Counted from the stretch's first letter, positions 28,441-37,898 are shown. The stretch: DNA of 64,000 nucleotides from Halomonas sp. S3-1-1 (GCF_023757625.1 NZ_JALGBZ010000001.1:372001-436000), one strand, 5' to 3'. Made by a program: numbers and translations. Notes: generated by a model from the letters alone, not told the origin.

Positions 28441-30075
28441 ATGACGGCTCACGATACGATGACCTGCGCTGAGCTTTTGATTCGCCTTCTGCGCGACACC
28501 TACGGCGTCGACACGCTCTTCGGCATCCCCGGCGTGCACACGGTCGAGCTCTACCGTGGCCTTGAAAGCGGGGGCGTTCGCCACGTCACCCCGCGCCACG
28601 AGCAGGGCGCGGGCTTCATGGCTGACGGCTATGCCCGCGCCAGCGGCAAGCCCGGGGTCTGTTTGATCATCACCGGCCCCGGCATGACCAATATCGCCAC
28701 CGCCATGGGCCAGGCGCTGGCGGACTCGGTGCCGATGCTGGTGATTTCGAGCGTCAACCGTCGCGATACCCTAGGGCTCGGCCAGGGCCGGCTTCACGAG
28801 CTACAAAGCCAGCAGCAGGTGATCAGCGGCGTGGCGCGCTTCAGCCACACGCTGCTCGACGCCGACACGCTGCCTGACGTGCTGGCCCGCGCCTTTGCCG
28901 TCTTCAGAGGCGCACGACCGGGCCCGGTGCATATCGAGATCCCCATCGACCTGTTCGACGCGCCGGTCACGCCGCCGCGCTCCTGGAAGGCACCGCGCCT
29001 TTACCGCGCGGCGCCGGACCCGGAAGGCCTACGCGAGGCGGCGCGGCTTTTGGAGGCGGCGAAGCGCCCGCTGGTGCTCCTGGGCGGCGGCTGCGAGGAC
29101 GCCTTCCAGGCCGCTCACTTGCTGGTCGAGCGGCTCGACGCACCGACGGTGACCACCATCAACGCCAAGGGGCTTTTGGGGCGCGACCACCCGCTGGATC
29201 TCGGCGCCAATGCCGCACTCCCTGCGGTGCGCCGGCTCGCTTTTGATGCTGACGTGATTCTCGCCGTGGGCACCGAGCTTGGTGAAACCGATTACGACGT
29301 GGTGTTCGACGACGGCTTCAAGCTTAATGGTACGCTGATTCGCGTGGACATCGACGCCGAGCAGCTGGCGCGCAATCAGGCCACTACGCTCGGGCTGGTG
29401 GGCGATGCCGGGCGAACGCTGGCGCTTCTGGCCGAGTATTTTCCCGAGCCGCTATCCCGGGGCGGCGCCGAGCGGGTCAGTCAGGTGCTGGCGGAACTCG
29501 ATCAGGAAAACGATCCGGCGTTTTCCACCTTCGTGCCGCTTTACGAGACGCTTGCCGAGCATCTGCCCGAGGCGATTCTGGTGGGCGACTCCACCGCACC
29601 GGTTTACGCCGGCAATCATCTGGTCAGTCAGCCGGCGCCTCGGCGCTACTTCAACGCCTCGACCGGCTACGGGACGCTGGGCTACGGGTTGCCCGCCGCG
29701 CTCGGTGCCCAGCTTGCTCAGCCGCAGCTTCCCGTGGTGGCGCTGGTCGGCGACGGCGGGGTGATGTTTACGCTCTCGGAGATCGCCACCGCCGTCGAGG
29801 AGCAGATCCCGGCCGTCATTTTGCTGTGGCACAACGCGGGGTACGAGGAGATCCGCCGCTACATGGATGACAACGGCGTGGCGCGCCTGGGCGTGGACCT
29901 CAAGGCGCCGGACTTTTTGATCCTTGCCGACGGCTTCGGCTGCCCGACCGTTCATATCGAAAGCCCTTCTCAATTGGCGGCGGCGCTTTCCGAGCGCGAC
30001 GACGCCCGCCCGCTTCTCATCGAAATCGACGCCTCCGCCTGGCAGCGCGGCGTTACCAACAAGGATGCGCCATGA
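28441..30075 (+). CDS. aruI: ThDP-dependent 2-ketoarginine decarboxylase (AruI-like)
   Basis: 544 residues, acetolactate-synthase-like three-domain ThDP enzyme. The cofactor-activating Glu is in PRHEQGAGFMADGYAR near residue 52. The ThDP/Mg motif is GDGGVMFTLSE followed about 20 residues later by WHNAGY. Expected reaction: 5-guanidino-2-oxopentanoate to 4-guanidinobutyraldehyde + CO2, as in the arginine transaminase pathway. The call rests mainly on its place between guanidinobutyrase and an aldehyde dehydrogenase; a generic acetolactate synthase-like enzyme is the alternative. Its stop overlaps the next ATG (ATGA). Confidence 0.82.
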   Translation: MTAHDTMTCAELLIRLLRDTYGVDTLFGIPGVHTVELYRGLESGGVRHVTPRHEQGAGFMADGYARASGKPGVCLIITGPGMTNIATAMGQALADSVPMLVISSVNRRDTLGLGQGRLHELQSQQQVISGVARFSHTLLDADTLPDVLARAFAVFRGARPGPVHIEIPIDLFDAPVTPPRSWKAPRLYRAAPDPEGLREAARLLEAAKRPLVLLGGGCEDAFQAAHLLVERLDAPTVTTINAKGLLGRDHPLDLGANAALPAVRRLAFDADVILAVGTELGETDYDVVFDDGFKLNGTLIRVDIDAEQLARNQATTLGLVGDAGRTLALLAEYFPEPLSRGGAERVSQVLAELDQENDPAFSTFVPLYETLAEHLPEAILVGDSTAPVYAGNHLVSQPAPRRYFNASTGYGTLGYGLPAALGAQLAQPQLPVVALVGDGGVMFTLSEIATAVEEQIPAVILLWHNAGYEEIRRYMDDNGVARLGVDLKAPDFLILADGFGCPTVHIESPSQLAAALSERDDARPLLIEIDASAWQRGVTNKDAP

Positions 30076-31517
30076 AAATCCTCGATCAGCAGTTCATCGA
30101 TAACCGCTGGGTGGCCACGAAAGCGACCCGCACACTCGATGTTGTGAACCCCTACCGCGAGGAAGTGATCGCCCGCGTGACCACCGGGGCGCCGGAGGAC
30201 GTCAACGCCGCCGTCGCGGCGGCCCGCGCCGCCCAGCCTGGCTGGCAGGCGCTGGGTGGCGAGGCGCGAGCGCAGTATCTCGATGGCTTCGCGGATGCCC
30301 TAACGGCGCGACGCGAAGCGCTGATCGAGCTGAGTGCCACCAACAACGGCAAGCCGCTGATGGAAGCCGGTATCGACCTGGACGACGCGATCGCCTGCTA
30401 CCGCTACTACGCCGGCCAAGCGCGAGCGCTGGACACCCGCCAGGGCGAGCGGGTCGAGGTCGAGATGGAAGGCGTCGAGGCGCGGGTTTATCACGACCCT
30501 GCCGGGGTCGTCGCGCTGATCACGCCCTGGAACTTTCCGCTGGTCACCAGCGCCTGGAAGCTTGCTCCGGCGCTGGCTGCCGGCTGCACCGTGGTGCTGA
30601 AGCCTTCCGAGGTAGTGCCGCTGCCCGAGCAGGCGCTGGCGGAGATCGCACTCGACATCGGCCTGCCCGCGGGGGTGCTGAACCTCTTGAACGGCGATGG
30701 TGAGGGCATCGGCGCGCCGCTGGCAAGCCATCCGGGCGTCGACAAGGTGTCGTTCACCGGCAGCAACCGCGTCGGCGAGGCGGTGATGAAGGCCGCCGCC
30801 GCCCGCACCGCTGGGGTGTCGCTGGAGCTTGGCGGCAAGTCGCCGATTCTGGTGATGGAGGACGCGGATCCTTCACAGGCCGCCGATTGGGTCATGGCGG
30901 GGATCTACTTCAACGCCGGCCAGATCTGCTCGGCGACCTCGCGCCTTTTAGTGCACGAAGACGTGGCCGAGGCGCTTTTTGAGGCGCTTGGCGAGCGTAT
31001 GGATGCGCTCACGTTAGGCGACCCGCTCAGCGAGGGCACCGACTTGGGCCCGCTCACAAGCGCCAAACAGCAGGACGCCGTCAACGGCTACCTGAAGATC
31101 GCCGAACAGGAAGGGCTGACCGCGCTGCGCGATCACACTCACTACACCTTGCCCGAGCAGGGCTACTTCGCCGCCCCGACGCTCTACCTCGACGTGCCGG
31201 TAGAAAGCCGTCTGTGGCGTGAGGAGATCTTCGGGCCGGTGCTCTGCGCGCGCAGCGTCCAAAGCGAGGCGGAGGCGATCGCGCTTGCCAACGACAGCGA
31301 CTTTGGCCTCGCCGCCACGGTGATCAGCGGCGACTTTGATCGCGCCAAGCGCATCGGCCGTGCGCTCAAGGCCGGCAGCATCTGGTACAACAGCGAGCAG
31401 CTGGTACTGCCGGAAACCGCTTGGGGCGGCTTCAAGCGCAGCGGCATCGGGCGTGAGCTGGGGCCCTGGGGGCTAAGCGCGTATCTGGAGGTGAAGCACG
31501 TGGTGGGGCCGGCTTAA
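30072..31517 (+). CDS. NAD(P)-dependent aldehyde dehydrogenase (guanidinobutyraldehyde-type)
   Basis: 481 residues. Catalytic Cys in FNAGQICSATSR near residue 283, general-base Glu in SLELGGKSP near residue 250, NAD-binding FTGSNRVGE, and the ITPWNFPL segment. Closest in style to betaine-aldehyde/aminobutyraldehyde dehydrogenases. In this operon it should oxidise 4-guanidinobutyraldehyde to 4-guanidinobutyrate, feeding GbuA. Starts inside the aruI stop; its end overlaps the convergent lyase gene by 4 nt. Confidence 0.88.
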   Translation: MKILDQQFIDNRWVATKATRTLDVVNPYREEVIARVTTGAPEDVNAAVAAARAAQPGWQALGGEARAQYLDGFADALTARREALIELSATNNGKPLMEAGIDLDDAIACYRYYAGQARALDTRQGERVEVEMEGVEARVYHDPAGVVALITPWNFPLVTSAWKLAPALAAGCTVVLKPSEVVPLPEQALAEIALDIGLPAGVLNLLNGDGEGIGAPLASHPGVDKVSFTGSNRVGEAVMKAAAARTAGVSLELGGKSPILVMEDADPSQAADWVMAGIYFNAGQICSATSRLLVHEDVAEALFEALGERMDALTLGDPLSEGTDLGPLTSAKQQDAVNGYLKIAEQEGLTALRDHTHYTLPEQGYFAAPTLYLDVPVESRLWREEIFGPVLCARSVQSEAEAIALANDSDFGLAATVISGDFDRAKRIGRALKAGSIWYNSEQLVLPETAWGGFKRSGIGRELGPWGLSAYLEVKHVVGPA

Positions 31518-32449
31518 CGCGCCGGCATCGGGTAGCGCCGGTCCCATTTTCCTGCCTTGACCACCTGCCCGGGCACGTCGTGACCAACGAGCTCGGGCAG
31601 CGTGGCGGCCACTTCCAGCAGGGCATCCAGATCCACGCCGGTGTCCACGCCCATGGCTTCGAACATGTGCACCAGATCCTCGGTGCAGACGTTGCCCGTC
31701 GCGCCCGGGGCGAAGGGGCAGCCGCCCAGTCCGCCGAGCGCGGCGTCGAAGCGGGTGATGCCCGCCTGCCAGGCCGCCAGCGCATTGGCCAGGCCCATGC
31801 CGCGGGTATTGTGAACGTGCAGCGTGAAGGCGGTGGCCGGCCAGCGAGTGATGACCGCCTCGCACAGCGTTTTGACCTGCACCGGGTTGGCCATGCCGGT
31901 GGTGTCGCACAGCGTCACGCCTTCGATCCCCATGTCCACCAACTGTTCGATTAGCATCAGCACGCGCTCCTGCGCCACGACGCCATCGAACGGGCAGCCA
32001 AACGTGGTGGAGAGCGAGGCGTTGATGAACACATCATGTTCGCGCGCGGCGTCCACGATCTCACGAAAGCGCTCGAGGGACTGCGCCGGCGTCATGCGCA
32101 GGTTGGCCAGGCCGTGGCTGTCGCTTGCCGACATCACCAGGTTGAGTTCGTCCACCTGGCAGGCGAGCGCGCGCTCGGCGCCCTTGAGGTTGGGCACCAG
32201 CACGGTGATATCGACCCCTTCCCGGCGCTGAATCCCGGTGACCACGTCAGCCGCGTCCGCCAGGTTGGGAATCGCCTTGGGCGAAGTGAAGGAGGTGGCT
32301 TCGATACGCGCAAGGCCGGTCGAGGAGAGCGCGTCGATCCAGCGGATCTTGTCCTCAGCGGGCACGAAGCGTGATTCGATCTGAAGGCCGTCGCGAGGGG
32401 CGACCTCGTTGATCTCTACGCGGGCGGGGCAGGGGGATTGCATCAGCAT
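31514..32449 (-). CDS. HMG-CoA lyase family protein
   Basis: 311 residues, DRE-TIM metallolyase. Active-site strand NEVAPRDGLQIE near residue 14, metal-binding HVHNTRGMGLAN and the signature cysteine loop GLGGCPFAPGATGN. Cleaves a 3-hydroxy-3-methylglutaryl-CoA-like thioester to acetyl-CoA plus a keto acid. Paired with a CaiB-type CoA-transferase (gap 12 nt), so the substrate is probably activated by CoA transfer. Citramalyl-CoA-like substrates are a possible alternative. Confidence 0.86.
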   Translation of the reverse strand: MLMQSPCPARVEINEVAPRDGLQIESRFVPAEDKIRWIDALSSTGLARIEATSFTSPKAIPNLADAADVVTGIQRREGVDITVLVPNLKGAERALACQVDELNLVMSASDSHGLANLRMTPAQSLERFREIVDAAREHDVFINASLSTTFGCPFDGVVAQERVLMLIEQLVDMGIEGVTLCDTTGMANPVQVKTLCEAVITRWPATAFTLHVHNTRGMGLANALAAWQAGITRFDAALGGLGGCPFAPGATGNVCTEDLVHMFEAMGVDTGVDLDALLEVAATLPELVGHDVPGQVVKAGKWDRRYPMPAR

Positions 32450-32461
32450 GGAGACGCTCCT

Positions 32462-33664
32462 TTAAATGATGCCGGCTTGGCGCAGTTTGGCGCGGGTGGC
32501 GTGATCGATCTCCAGCTCGTCGAGCACTTCCTCGGTGTGCTGGCCGAGTTTGGGGCCGCCGTTGCCCAGCCGCCCGGGGGTGGCGCTGAGCTTGGGGAGC
32601 ACGCCGGGCACCTTGAGCGGCTCGCCGCTTTCCCGCGTGAAGGTCTGGATCATTTCGCGGGCAAGATAGTGCGGATCACCCGCGATATCCTTTGCGGTGT
32701 AGGGGTAGCCAGCGGGGACGCGGGCCTCGTCCAGCGCCTTCAGGATGACCTCGCGGGCGCGCGTCTGCGTCCAGGCCTCGATGGCGGCATCGATTTTCTC
32801 GGCCTGGTGGCTGCGCCCGTCGTTATGGGCAAGGGCGGGGTCACCGGCCAGGTCCTCGCGGCCGATCACGCCCATCAGGCGCTTGAAGATGCTGTCGCCG
32901 TTGCCAGCGATCAGCACGAAATCGCCGCCTTCGCAGCGGTAGGCGTTAGAGGGCGTGATGCCGGGCAGGGCGCTGCCGCCGGGCTCGCGTACCTGGCCCG
33001 TGGCATCGAACTCGGGCAGCAGGCTCTCCATCATGGCGAACACCGACTCGTACAGCGCTACGTCGATCTCTTGGCCCAGTCCGCTCTTTTGCCGCTCCTG
33101 GAGGGCGAGCAGCGTGCCGATCACGGCGTAGAGGGCCGAGAGCGAATCGCCGATGCTCACGCCGACGCGTACCGAGGGTTCACCGGGCTGACCGGTCAGA
33201 TAGCGTAAGCCTCCCATCGCCTCGCCGATGACGCCGAAGCCGGGCTTGTCGCGGTAGGGGCCGGTCTGGCCGTAGCCGGAGATGTGTACCATGATCAGCG
33301 CCGGATTGAGCGCGGAAAGCGCCTCCCAGCCTAGCCCCCAGCCGTGAAGCGTACCCGGACGGAAGTTTTCGACGACCACATCGGCCTCGCGGGCCAGCTG
33401 TCGTACCAGCGCCTGGCCCTCTTCGCTGCGCAAATCGAGCGCCACAGAGCGCTTGTTACGGGTCTGAACGTGCCACCAAAGCGAGGTGCCCTCTTCCAGT
33501 ATTCGCCATTTGCGAAGCGGGTCGCCGGTGCCAGGCGGCTCGATCTTGATCACATCGGCGCCGAATTCACCCAGCAGCTTGGTGGCGAAGGGGCCGGCGA
33601 TGAGCTGGCCGAGTTCGAGTACCTTGATGCCTTTTAGCGGCAGTTCACGTTCAGGGGCGGGCAT
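32462..33664 (-). CDS. CaiB/BaiF family (class III) CoA-transferase
   Basis: 400 residues. N-terminal LPLKGIKVLELGQLIAGPFA, a NKRSVALDLRSEEGQ segment, the catalytic-Asp-type loop near residue 170 (PGFGVIGEAMGGL then SIGDSLSALYAV), and VAGPFATKLL. Transfers CoA to a carboxylate acceptor. Some relatives are succinyl-CoA:HMG/glutarate CoA-transferases, fitting the adjacent HMG-CoA-lyase-like gene. First gene of a two-gene minus-strand operon divergent from a LysR regulator. Confidence 0.85.
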   Translation of the reverse strand: MPAPERELPLKGIKVLELGQLIAGPFATKLLGEFGADVIKIEPPGTGDPLRKWRILEEGTSLWWHVQTRNKRSVALDLRSEEGQALVRQLAREADVVVENFRPGTLHGWGLGWEALSALNPALIMVHISGYGQTGPYRDKPGFGVIGEAMGGLRYLTGQPGEPSVRVGVSIGDSLSALYAVIGTLLALQERQKSGLGQEIDVALYESVFAMMESLLPEFDATGQVREPGGSALPGITPSNAYRCEGGDFVLIAGNGDSIFKRLMGVIGREDLAGDPALAHNDGRSHQAEKIDAAIEAWTQTRAREVILKALDEARVPAGYPYTAKDIAGDPHYLAREMIQTFTRESGEPLKVPGVLPKLSATPGRLGNGGPKLGQHTEEVLDELEIDHATRAKLRQAGII

Positions 33665-33693
33665 GGCGGATACCTCGTGCAGGCGGATCTATT

Positions 33694-33736
33694 ATTGTCG
33701 AGCGCCAGAATGCGACAGCCCGCCAAGCGCGACAAT
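33694..33736. promoter_or_regulatory. Candidate LysR-regulator operator in the divergent promoter
   Basis: ATTGTCG at 33694-33700 is repeated inverted as CGACAAT at 33730-33736, with a third partial CGACA half-site at about 33713-33717. The site lies between the CoA-transferase and the LysR gene, where a LysR protein would be expected to bind. Confidence 0.5.
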
Positions 33737-33816
33737 TAGGCAATGAATAAGCGGGGGTTCGTCGCCTGCGAAGGTATACGCTAGTATGGCAGTCTCGCTC
33801 GACAGGAGCCCTTGCG

Positions 33817-34713
33817 ATGCGTCGGTTCGACTTCACGACCCTAAAACTCTTCATTTCCGTAGCCGACGAAGGGCGGCTCACGGCGGCGGCGGCGCGCGAG
33901 CACATGGCGCTGGCGGCGGTGAGCAAGCGTATTAGCGACCTTGAAACGCTGGTGGGCACCACGCTTTTATACCGCAAGCCGCGCGGCGTGGAGCTGACCC
34001 CGGCAGGGCAGGCCTTTTTGCACCATGCCCGGCGGATTCTCGACGACATCGAGCGCCTCGAGGCGGAGCTTTGCGAGTACGGCGACGGTGTGAAAGGCCA
34101 CGTACGCATGCACTCCAACACCTCGGCTATCATCGCCTTTCTTCCCCAGGATTTGAGCACGTTTTCGCAGCGCTACCCGGACATCAAGATCGACCTGCAG
34201 GAGCGGGTTAGCAGCGAGATCATCGCCGCCGTACGCGACGGACTGACCGATATTGGCGTGTTCGCCGGCCATGTCGAGGCACCGGATTTGGAGTGTTTGG
34301 CGTACCACCAGGATCGACTCATGCTGGTGATGCCCGCCCGGCATCCGCTGGCCAACCGCCAATCCATTACCTTTGCTGATGCGCTCGATTTCGACTTCAT
34401 CGGCCTGCAGCAGGATGCGTCGCTTCAGATGCTGCTGTCCGAACACTCCCAGCGCGCGGGAGGCGCGCTGCGCATGCGAATTCAGGTGCGCAGTTTCGAT
34501 GCGATCTGTCGCATGATCCATCACGGCATGGGGGTGGGCATACTGCCCGAACGAACGCTCTACCGCGATTTGAACGATCTCGAGCTTGTGAGCATTCCGC
34601 TCGAGGAGCGCTGGGCACGCCGCGAGCTGGTGATCGGTATGCGCCGCTACGCCACGCTGCCTGCAACCGCTCGTCATCTGGTCGATCATCTGATCCAAAG
34701 CGCCGCTACCTGA
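33817..34713 (+). CDS. LysR-family transcriptional regulator
   Basis: 298 residues. N-terminal winged HTH (about 1-60: FDFTTLKLFISVADEGRLTAAAAREHMALAAVSKRISDLE) and C-terminal effector-binding domain (about 90-295). Divergent from the CoA-transferase/lyase pair and upstream of a TRAP transporter, so it probably controls one or both. An AGGAG site lies 8 nt before the ATG. The inducer is unknown. Confidence 0.88.
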   Translation: MRRFDFTTLKLFISVADEGRLTAAAAREHMALAAVSKRISDLETLVGTTLLYRKPRGVELTPAGQAFLHHARRILDDIERLEAELCEYGDGVKGHVRMHSNTSAIIAFLPQDLSTFSQRYPDIKIDLQERVSSEIIAAVRDGLTDIGVFAGHVEAPDLECLAYHQDRLMLVMPARHPLANRQSITFADALDFDFIGLQQDASLQMLLSEHSQRAGGALRMRIQVRSFDAICRMIHHGMGVGILPERTLYRDLNDLELVSIPLEERWARRELVIGMRRYATLPATARHLVDHLIQSAAT

Positions 34714-34990
34714 GCCGGGTCCGGGTCGTGGCTTGAAAACCCGGCCTTCCACGGGCAAAAGCCATCACTCACGCTATTCAAACGCATCGCGGGATATCCC
34801 TCTTTAGTCTTAAGCGCCCGCACGCTTTGAAATAACCCCGCGCCACATCGGCGTTTGCAACCATCGTATTTGACGAAGTCTTCCTTCACGAACGTCGATT
34901 TGAGCCCGCCCCCCTGCTTGTCACAAGATCTAACCAGCACACTTGCTACCCCTCGATACTCAATAACGACAAACGTAGAGAGTGATGACA

Positions 34991-35974
34991 ATGAAAAAAT
35001 CACTACTGGTCACGCTGGCAGGCTTTGGCATGTTCACGGCTGCGAGTTTCGCGCTGGCCGATACGATCGAAATCCAGGTCAACAACACCATGAGCGAAGG
35101 CGGCTCGGAAAGCGCCGCCGTCGAGCGCTTCGCCGAGTACCTGGAAGAGCAGGCGCCGGGTCGCTTCGATGTGCGCCCCTTCCTGGCGGGGTCGCTGGGC
35201 GGCGAGGATTCGGTGCTCGAGCTTCTCAACCTGGGCCAAACTCAAATCTCGCTGACCGGGGGCAACTGGCGCCAGCAGTACGCGCCGGAGTATGACGCTA
35301 TCACCGTGCCGTTTCTGTTCACCACCTGGGACCAGGTGGATGGCTATCTCGAGAGCCCGTCGGGCCAAACCATGGTGGAGCAGGCCGAACAGCGCGGCGG
35401 GCTCAAGTTTCTAGGGCTTCAGCACCGCGGACCGCGCCACATGACGGCCAACAAGGAAATCCACACGCCCGAGGACCTCGAGGGCTTTCGTCTACGCCTG
35501 CCGTCGCTGCCGATTTGGCTACGGGTATGGGAGGAGATCGGCGCTCAGGTAGTGAACGTGCCCGCCCCGGAAATCTATCTGGCCATGCAAACCGGTCAGG
35601 TCGACGGTCACGAGAACTCGCTCTCTTCACCCTACACGCGGCGTCTGTGGGAAGTGCAGGACTACCTGATCATGACCAGCCACGTGCAGTTCCCCTGGAG
35701 CTGGGTCGCCAGCTCGCGCTGGTGGGAAGGGCTTTCCGAAGAGGACCAGACGCTGATTCAGGAGGCCGTCGACGTGGCGCGCGAGTACGGTAACGAGCAA
35801 GAGCGTGAGCTCGACGACTACTACCTGGAAGCGCTGCAGGAAGAGGGCATGACGGTGATCGAGCCGGATACGGAGGCCTTCCGCGAGGCGGCGATGCCCG
35901 CCATCGACGAGGTACTATCGGAAATGGCCGACGGCGTGCGCGAAGACGCGATCAGCGCTAACTCTGACCAGTAA
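34991..35974 (+). CDS. dctP: TRAP transporter substrate-binding protein DctP
   Basis: 327 residues. Signal peptide MKKSLLVTLAGFGMFTAASF with cleavage after ALA. The mature protein has the DctP motif set: GRFDVRPFLAGSLGGEDSVLE, the arginine-bearing FRLRLPSLPIWLRVWEEIGAQ (carboxylate-binding Arg) and the MQTGQVDGHENSL segment. Binds an organic acid in the periplasm. Three in-frame starts exist (34982, 34985, 34991); the last has GAGAG about 8 nt upstream. Followed by a hairpin, then the membrane subunits. Confidence 0.88.
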   Translation: MKKSLLVTLAGFGMFTAASFALADTIEIQVNNTMSEGGSESAAVERFAEYLEEQAPGRFDVRPFLAGSLGGEDSVLELLNLGQTQISLTGGNWRQQYAPEYDAITVPFLFTTWDQVDGYLESPSGQTMVEQAEQRGGLKFLGLQHRGPRHMTANKEIHTPEDLEGFRLRLPSLPIWLRVWEEIGAQVVNVPAPEIYLAMQTGQVDGHENSLSSPYTRRLWEVQDYLIMTSHVQFPWSWVASSRWWEGLSEEDQTLIQEAVDVAREYGNEQERELDDYYLEALQEEGMTVIEPDTEAFREAAMPAIDEVLSEMADGVREDAISANSDQ

Positions 35975-36017
35975 CCGTCTGCTCAGTAATCATCTGTTCA
36001 ATAATCATCAGGTTTGA

Positions 36018-36038
36018 CGGCGCCTTTTCGAGGCGCCG
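36018..36038. other. Intercistronic hairpin between dctP and dctQ
   Basis: CGGCGCC and GGCGCCG arms around a 7-base loop. A partial terminator or stability hairpin here would keep binding-protein mRNA above permease mRNA, a common layout in TRAP operons. Confidence 0.6.
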
Positions 36039-36066
36039 CTCATCGTTTTCATTAAGGAGTTCACCT

Positions 36067-36606
36067 GTGGATGAAGCACGGGCGCCCGTACACGGGGTCG
36101 ATCGTTTCGCCTTGACCCTGCTGCGCTGGGTGACACGCGTATGCGACGGGTTGGGCGTCGCGATTCTGGTCGGGATTTTAGGACTGATCGTTTTGGCGGT
36201 TTTGGCCCGGGATTTACTGAACTGGGGCATGCCCTGGACCGAGGAGGTGGTATCGCTGATGGCGATCTACGCCGTTAGCTTCGGCTCGATTTCGGCCTGG
36301 GTACGAAGTGATCATCTGGTCGTGGATCTGTTCAGCCACCGGCTGGGTGTGATCGGGCGCCAGGTGCAGTACCGGCTGATTGCCGGCGTCTCTACCGGCT
36401 TTTTCGTGCTGGCCGCTTGGGGGGCCTGGATCATGGCCGGCGTCAGCGCCAACAACAATACCGTCTCGCTGGGCATCAGCTTTGCCTACCTCTACTACGC
36501 GCTGTTCACCGGTTTCGCCGCCATGGCGGTGCTGGCGCTGTGGCAGACGCTGCGAGGCCCGGTCGACTGGCTCATCGAGCCCGCAGAGCAGGAGGCGCTT
36601 TCGTGA
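36067..36606 (+). CDS. dctQ: TRAP transporter small permease DctQ
   Basis: 179 residues with four hydrophobic helices. Conserved WTEEVVSLMAIYAVSFGS and the WVRSDHLVVDLF stretch identify DctQ. GTG start with AAGGAG 7 nt upstream. Its stop overlaps the DctM start codon. Confidence 0.87.
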   Translation: MDEARAPVHGVDRFALTLLRWVTRVCDGLGVAILVGILGLIVLAVLARDLLNWGMPWTEEVVSLMAIYAVSFGSISAWVRSDHLVVDLFSHRLGVIGRQVQYRLIAGVSTGFFVLAAWGAWIMAGVSANNNTVSLGISFAYLYYALFTGFAAMAVLALWQTLRGPVDWLIEPAEQEALS

Positions 36607-37898
36607 CCGAACTTGCCATTTTTGTGGGTGGGCTGCTGGGGCTGATGATGATCGGCCTGCCCGTGGTGGTCGCCATTGGCGTTACCTCCTTTATCGCGCT
36701 GACGGTGACCGGCGCGGGTGGGCTGCCGGTGGAGCTTCTATCGCTTCGCATGGTGCAAACGCTCAACAACTTCACGCTGCTGGCCATACCGCTGTTCATT
36801 CTGGCGGCCAACATCATGAACCTGGGCTCGACCACCACGCGTATTTTTGACTTCGCCACGGCGCTGGTGGGCTTTACCCGCGGTGGGCTGGGCCACGCCA
36901 ACGTAGTGGCGAGTTCCATTTTCGCTACGATGTCCGGCACCGCCGTGGCCGACGCCGCGGGGCTTGGCAGTATCGAAATCAAGGCAATGAAAGAGCGCGG
37001 CTATGCGCTCGATTACACCACAGGCATCACCGCGACCTCGAGCGTTGTCGGCCCCATCCTGCCGCCGAGCATCGCTCTGGTGGTGTATGGGTGGCTTGCC
37101 AACGTCAGTATCGGCGGGCTATTCATGGCGGGGCTGCTGCCCGGCATTTTGATGGCGGCGTTGCTGATGGGCATGACCGTGGTGCTGGGCGCCACCGGGC
37201 GAGTGGTAATGCCGGAGCCGACGCCTTTCGATATCCGTGAGGTAGGCCGCACGGGTAAGCGGGCGGCGCTGCCCTTGCTGATGCCCGCCATTATCGTCGG
37301 CGGTATCTGGGGCGGCTTTTTCACGCCGACCGAGGCCGGCGCCATCGCTTCGCTGTACGCGCTGGTGTTGGGCGGGCTGGTGTATCGCGATCTGAGCCTG
37401 AAGAGTTTGTACGATGCGTTTCGCCGCACGCTGATGTTTAGCGCGGTGATTCTTTTGATCATTGCCGTCTCGAGCTTCTATGGCTGGATTCTGGTGCGAA
37501 TGGGCATCCCTCAAGCGCTGGCGGGCCAGGTCGCGAGTCTCGACATGCCCACCTTCGCGCTTTTGATCTGCTTTGCGCTGTTCTTTTTGCTCATCGGCTG
37601 CTTCATGTCGGTGATCGAAAGCATTTTGATCTTTACTCCGATCGTGGTGCCCGCCGCGCTGACCGCCGGCCTCGATCCGGTACACTTCGGCATCGTCATG
37701 GTCATTACGCTCTCAATCGGCGTCATCACGCCGCCCTTCGGCACGGTGCTGTTCATGATGGTCAGTATCACCAGGCTGCGCTACGGCCAAGTGGTCAAGG
37801 CGGTCCTGCCGTTTTTGATTCCGGTGATACTCGCGATTTTGCTGTTGATCGCCATTCCAGGGCTCGCGACCTGGCTTCCGGGGGTGATGGGCTACTAA
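36603..37898 (+). CDS. dctM: TRAP transporter large permease DctM
   Basis: 431 residues, about twelve hydrophobic segments. DctM signatures include the ATMSGTAVADAAGLGSIEI loop, SSVVGPILPPSIALVVYG and TPTEAGAIASLYAL. Uses a GTG start overlapping the dctQ stop by 4 nt. Sodium-coupled uptake of a carboxylate is expected, here plausibly the substrate of the nearby CoA-transferase/lyase. Confidence 0.9.
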   Translation: MTELAIFVGGLLGLMMIGLPVVVAIGVTSFIALTVTGAGGLPVELLSLRMVQTLNNFTLLAIPLFILAANIMNLGSTTTRIFDFATALVGFTRGGLGHANVVASSIFATMSGTAVADAAGLGSIEIKAMKERGYALDYTTGITATSSVVGPILPPSIALVVYGWLANVSIGGLFMAGLLPGILMAALLMGMTVVLGATGRVVMPEPTPFDIREVGRTGKRAALPLLMPAIIVGGIWGGFFTPTEAGAIASLYALVLGGLVYRDLSLKSLYDAFRRTLMFSAVILLIIAVSSFYGWILVRMGIPQALAGQVASLDMPTFALLICFALFFLLIGCFMSVIESILIFTPIVVPAALTAGLDPVHFGIVMVITLSIGVITPPFGTVLFMMVSITRLRYGQVVKAVLPFLIPVILAILLLIAIPGLATWLPGVMGY

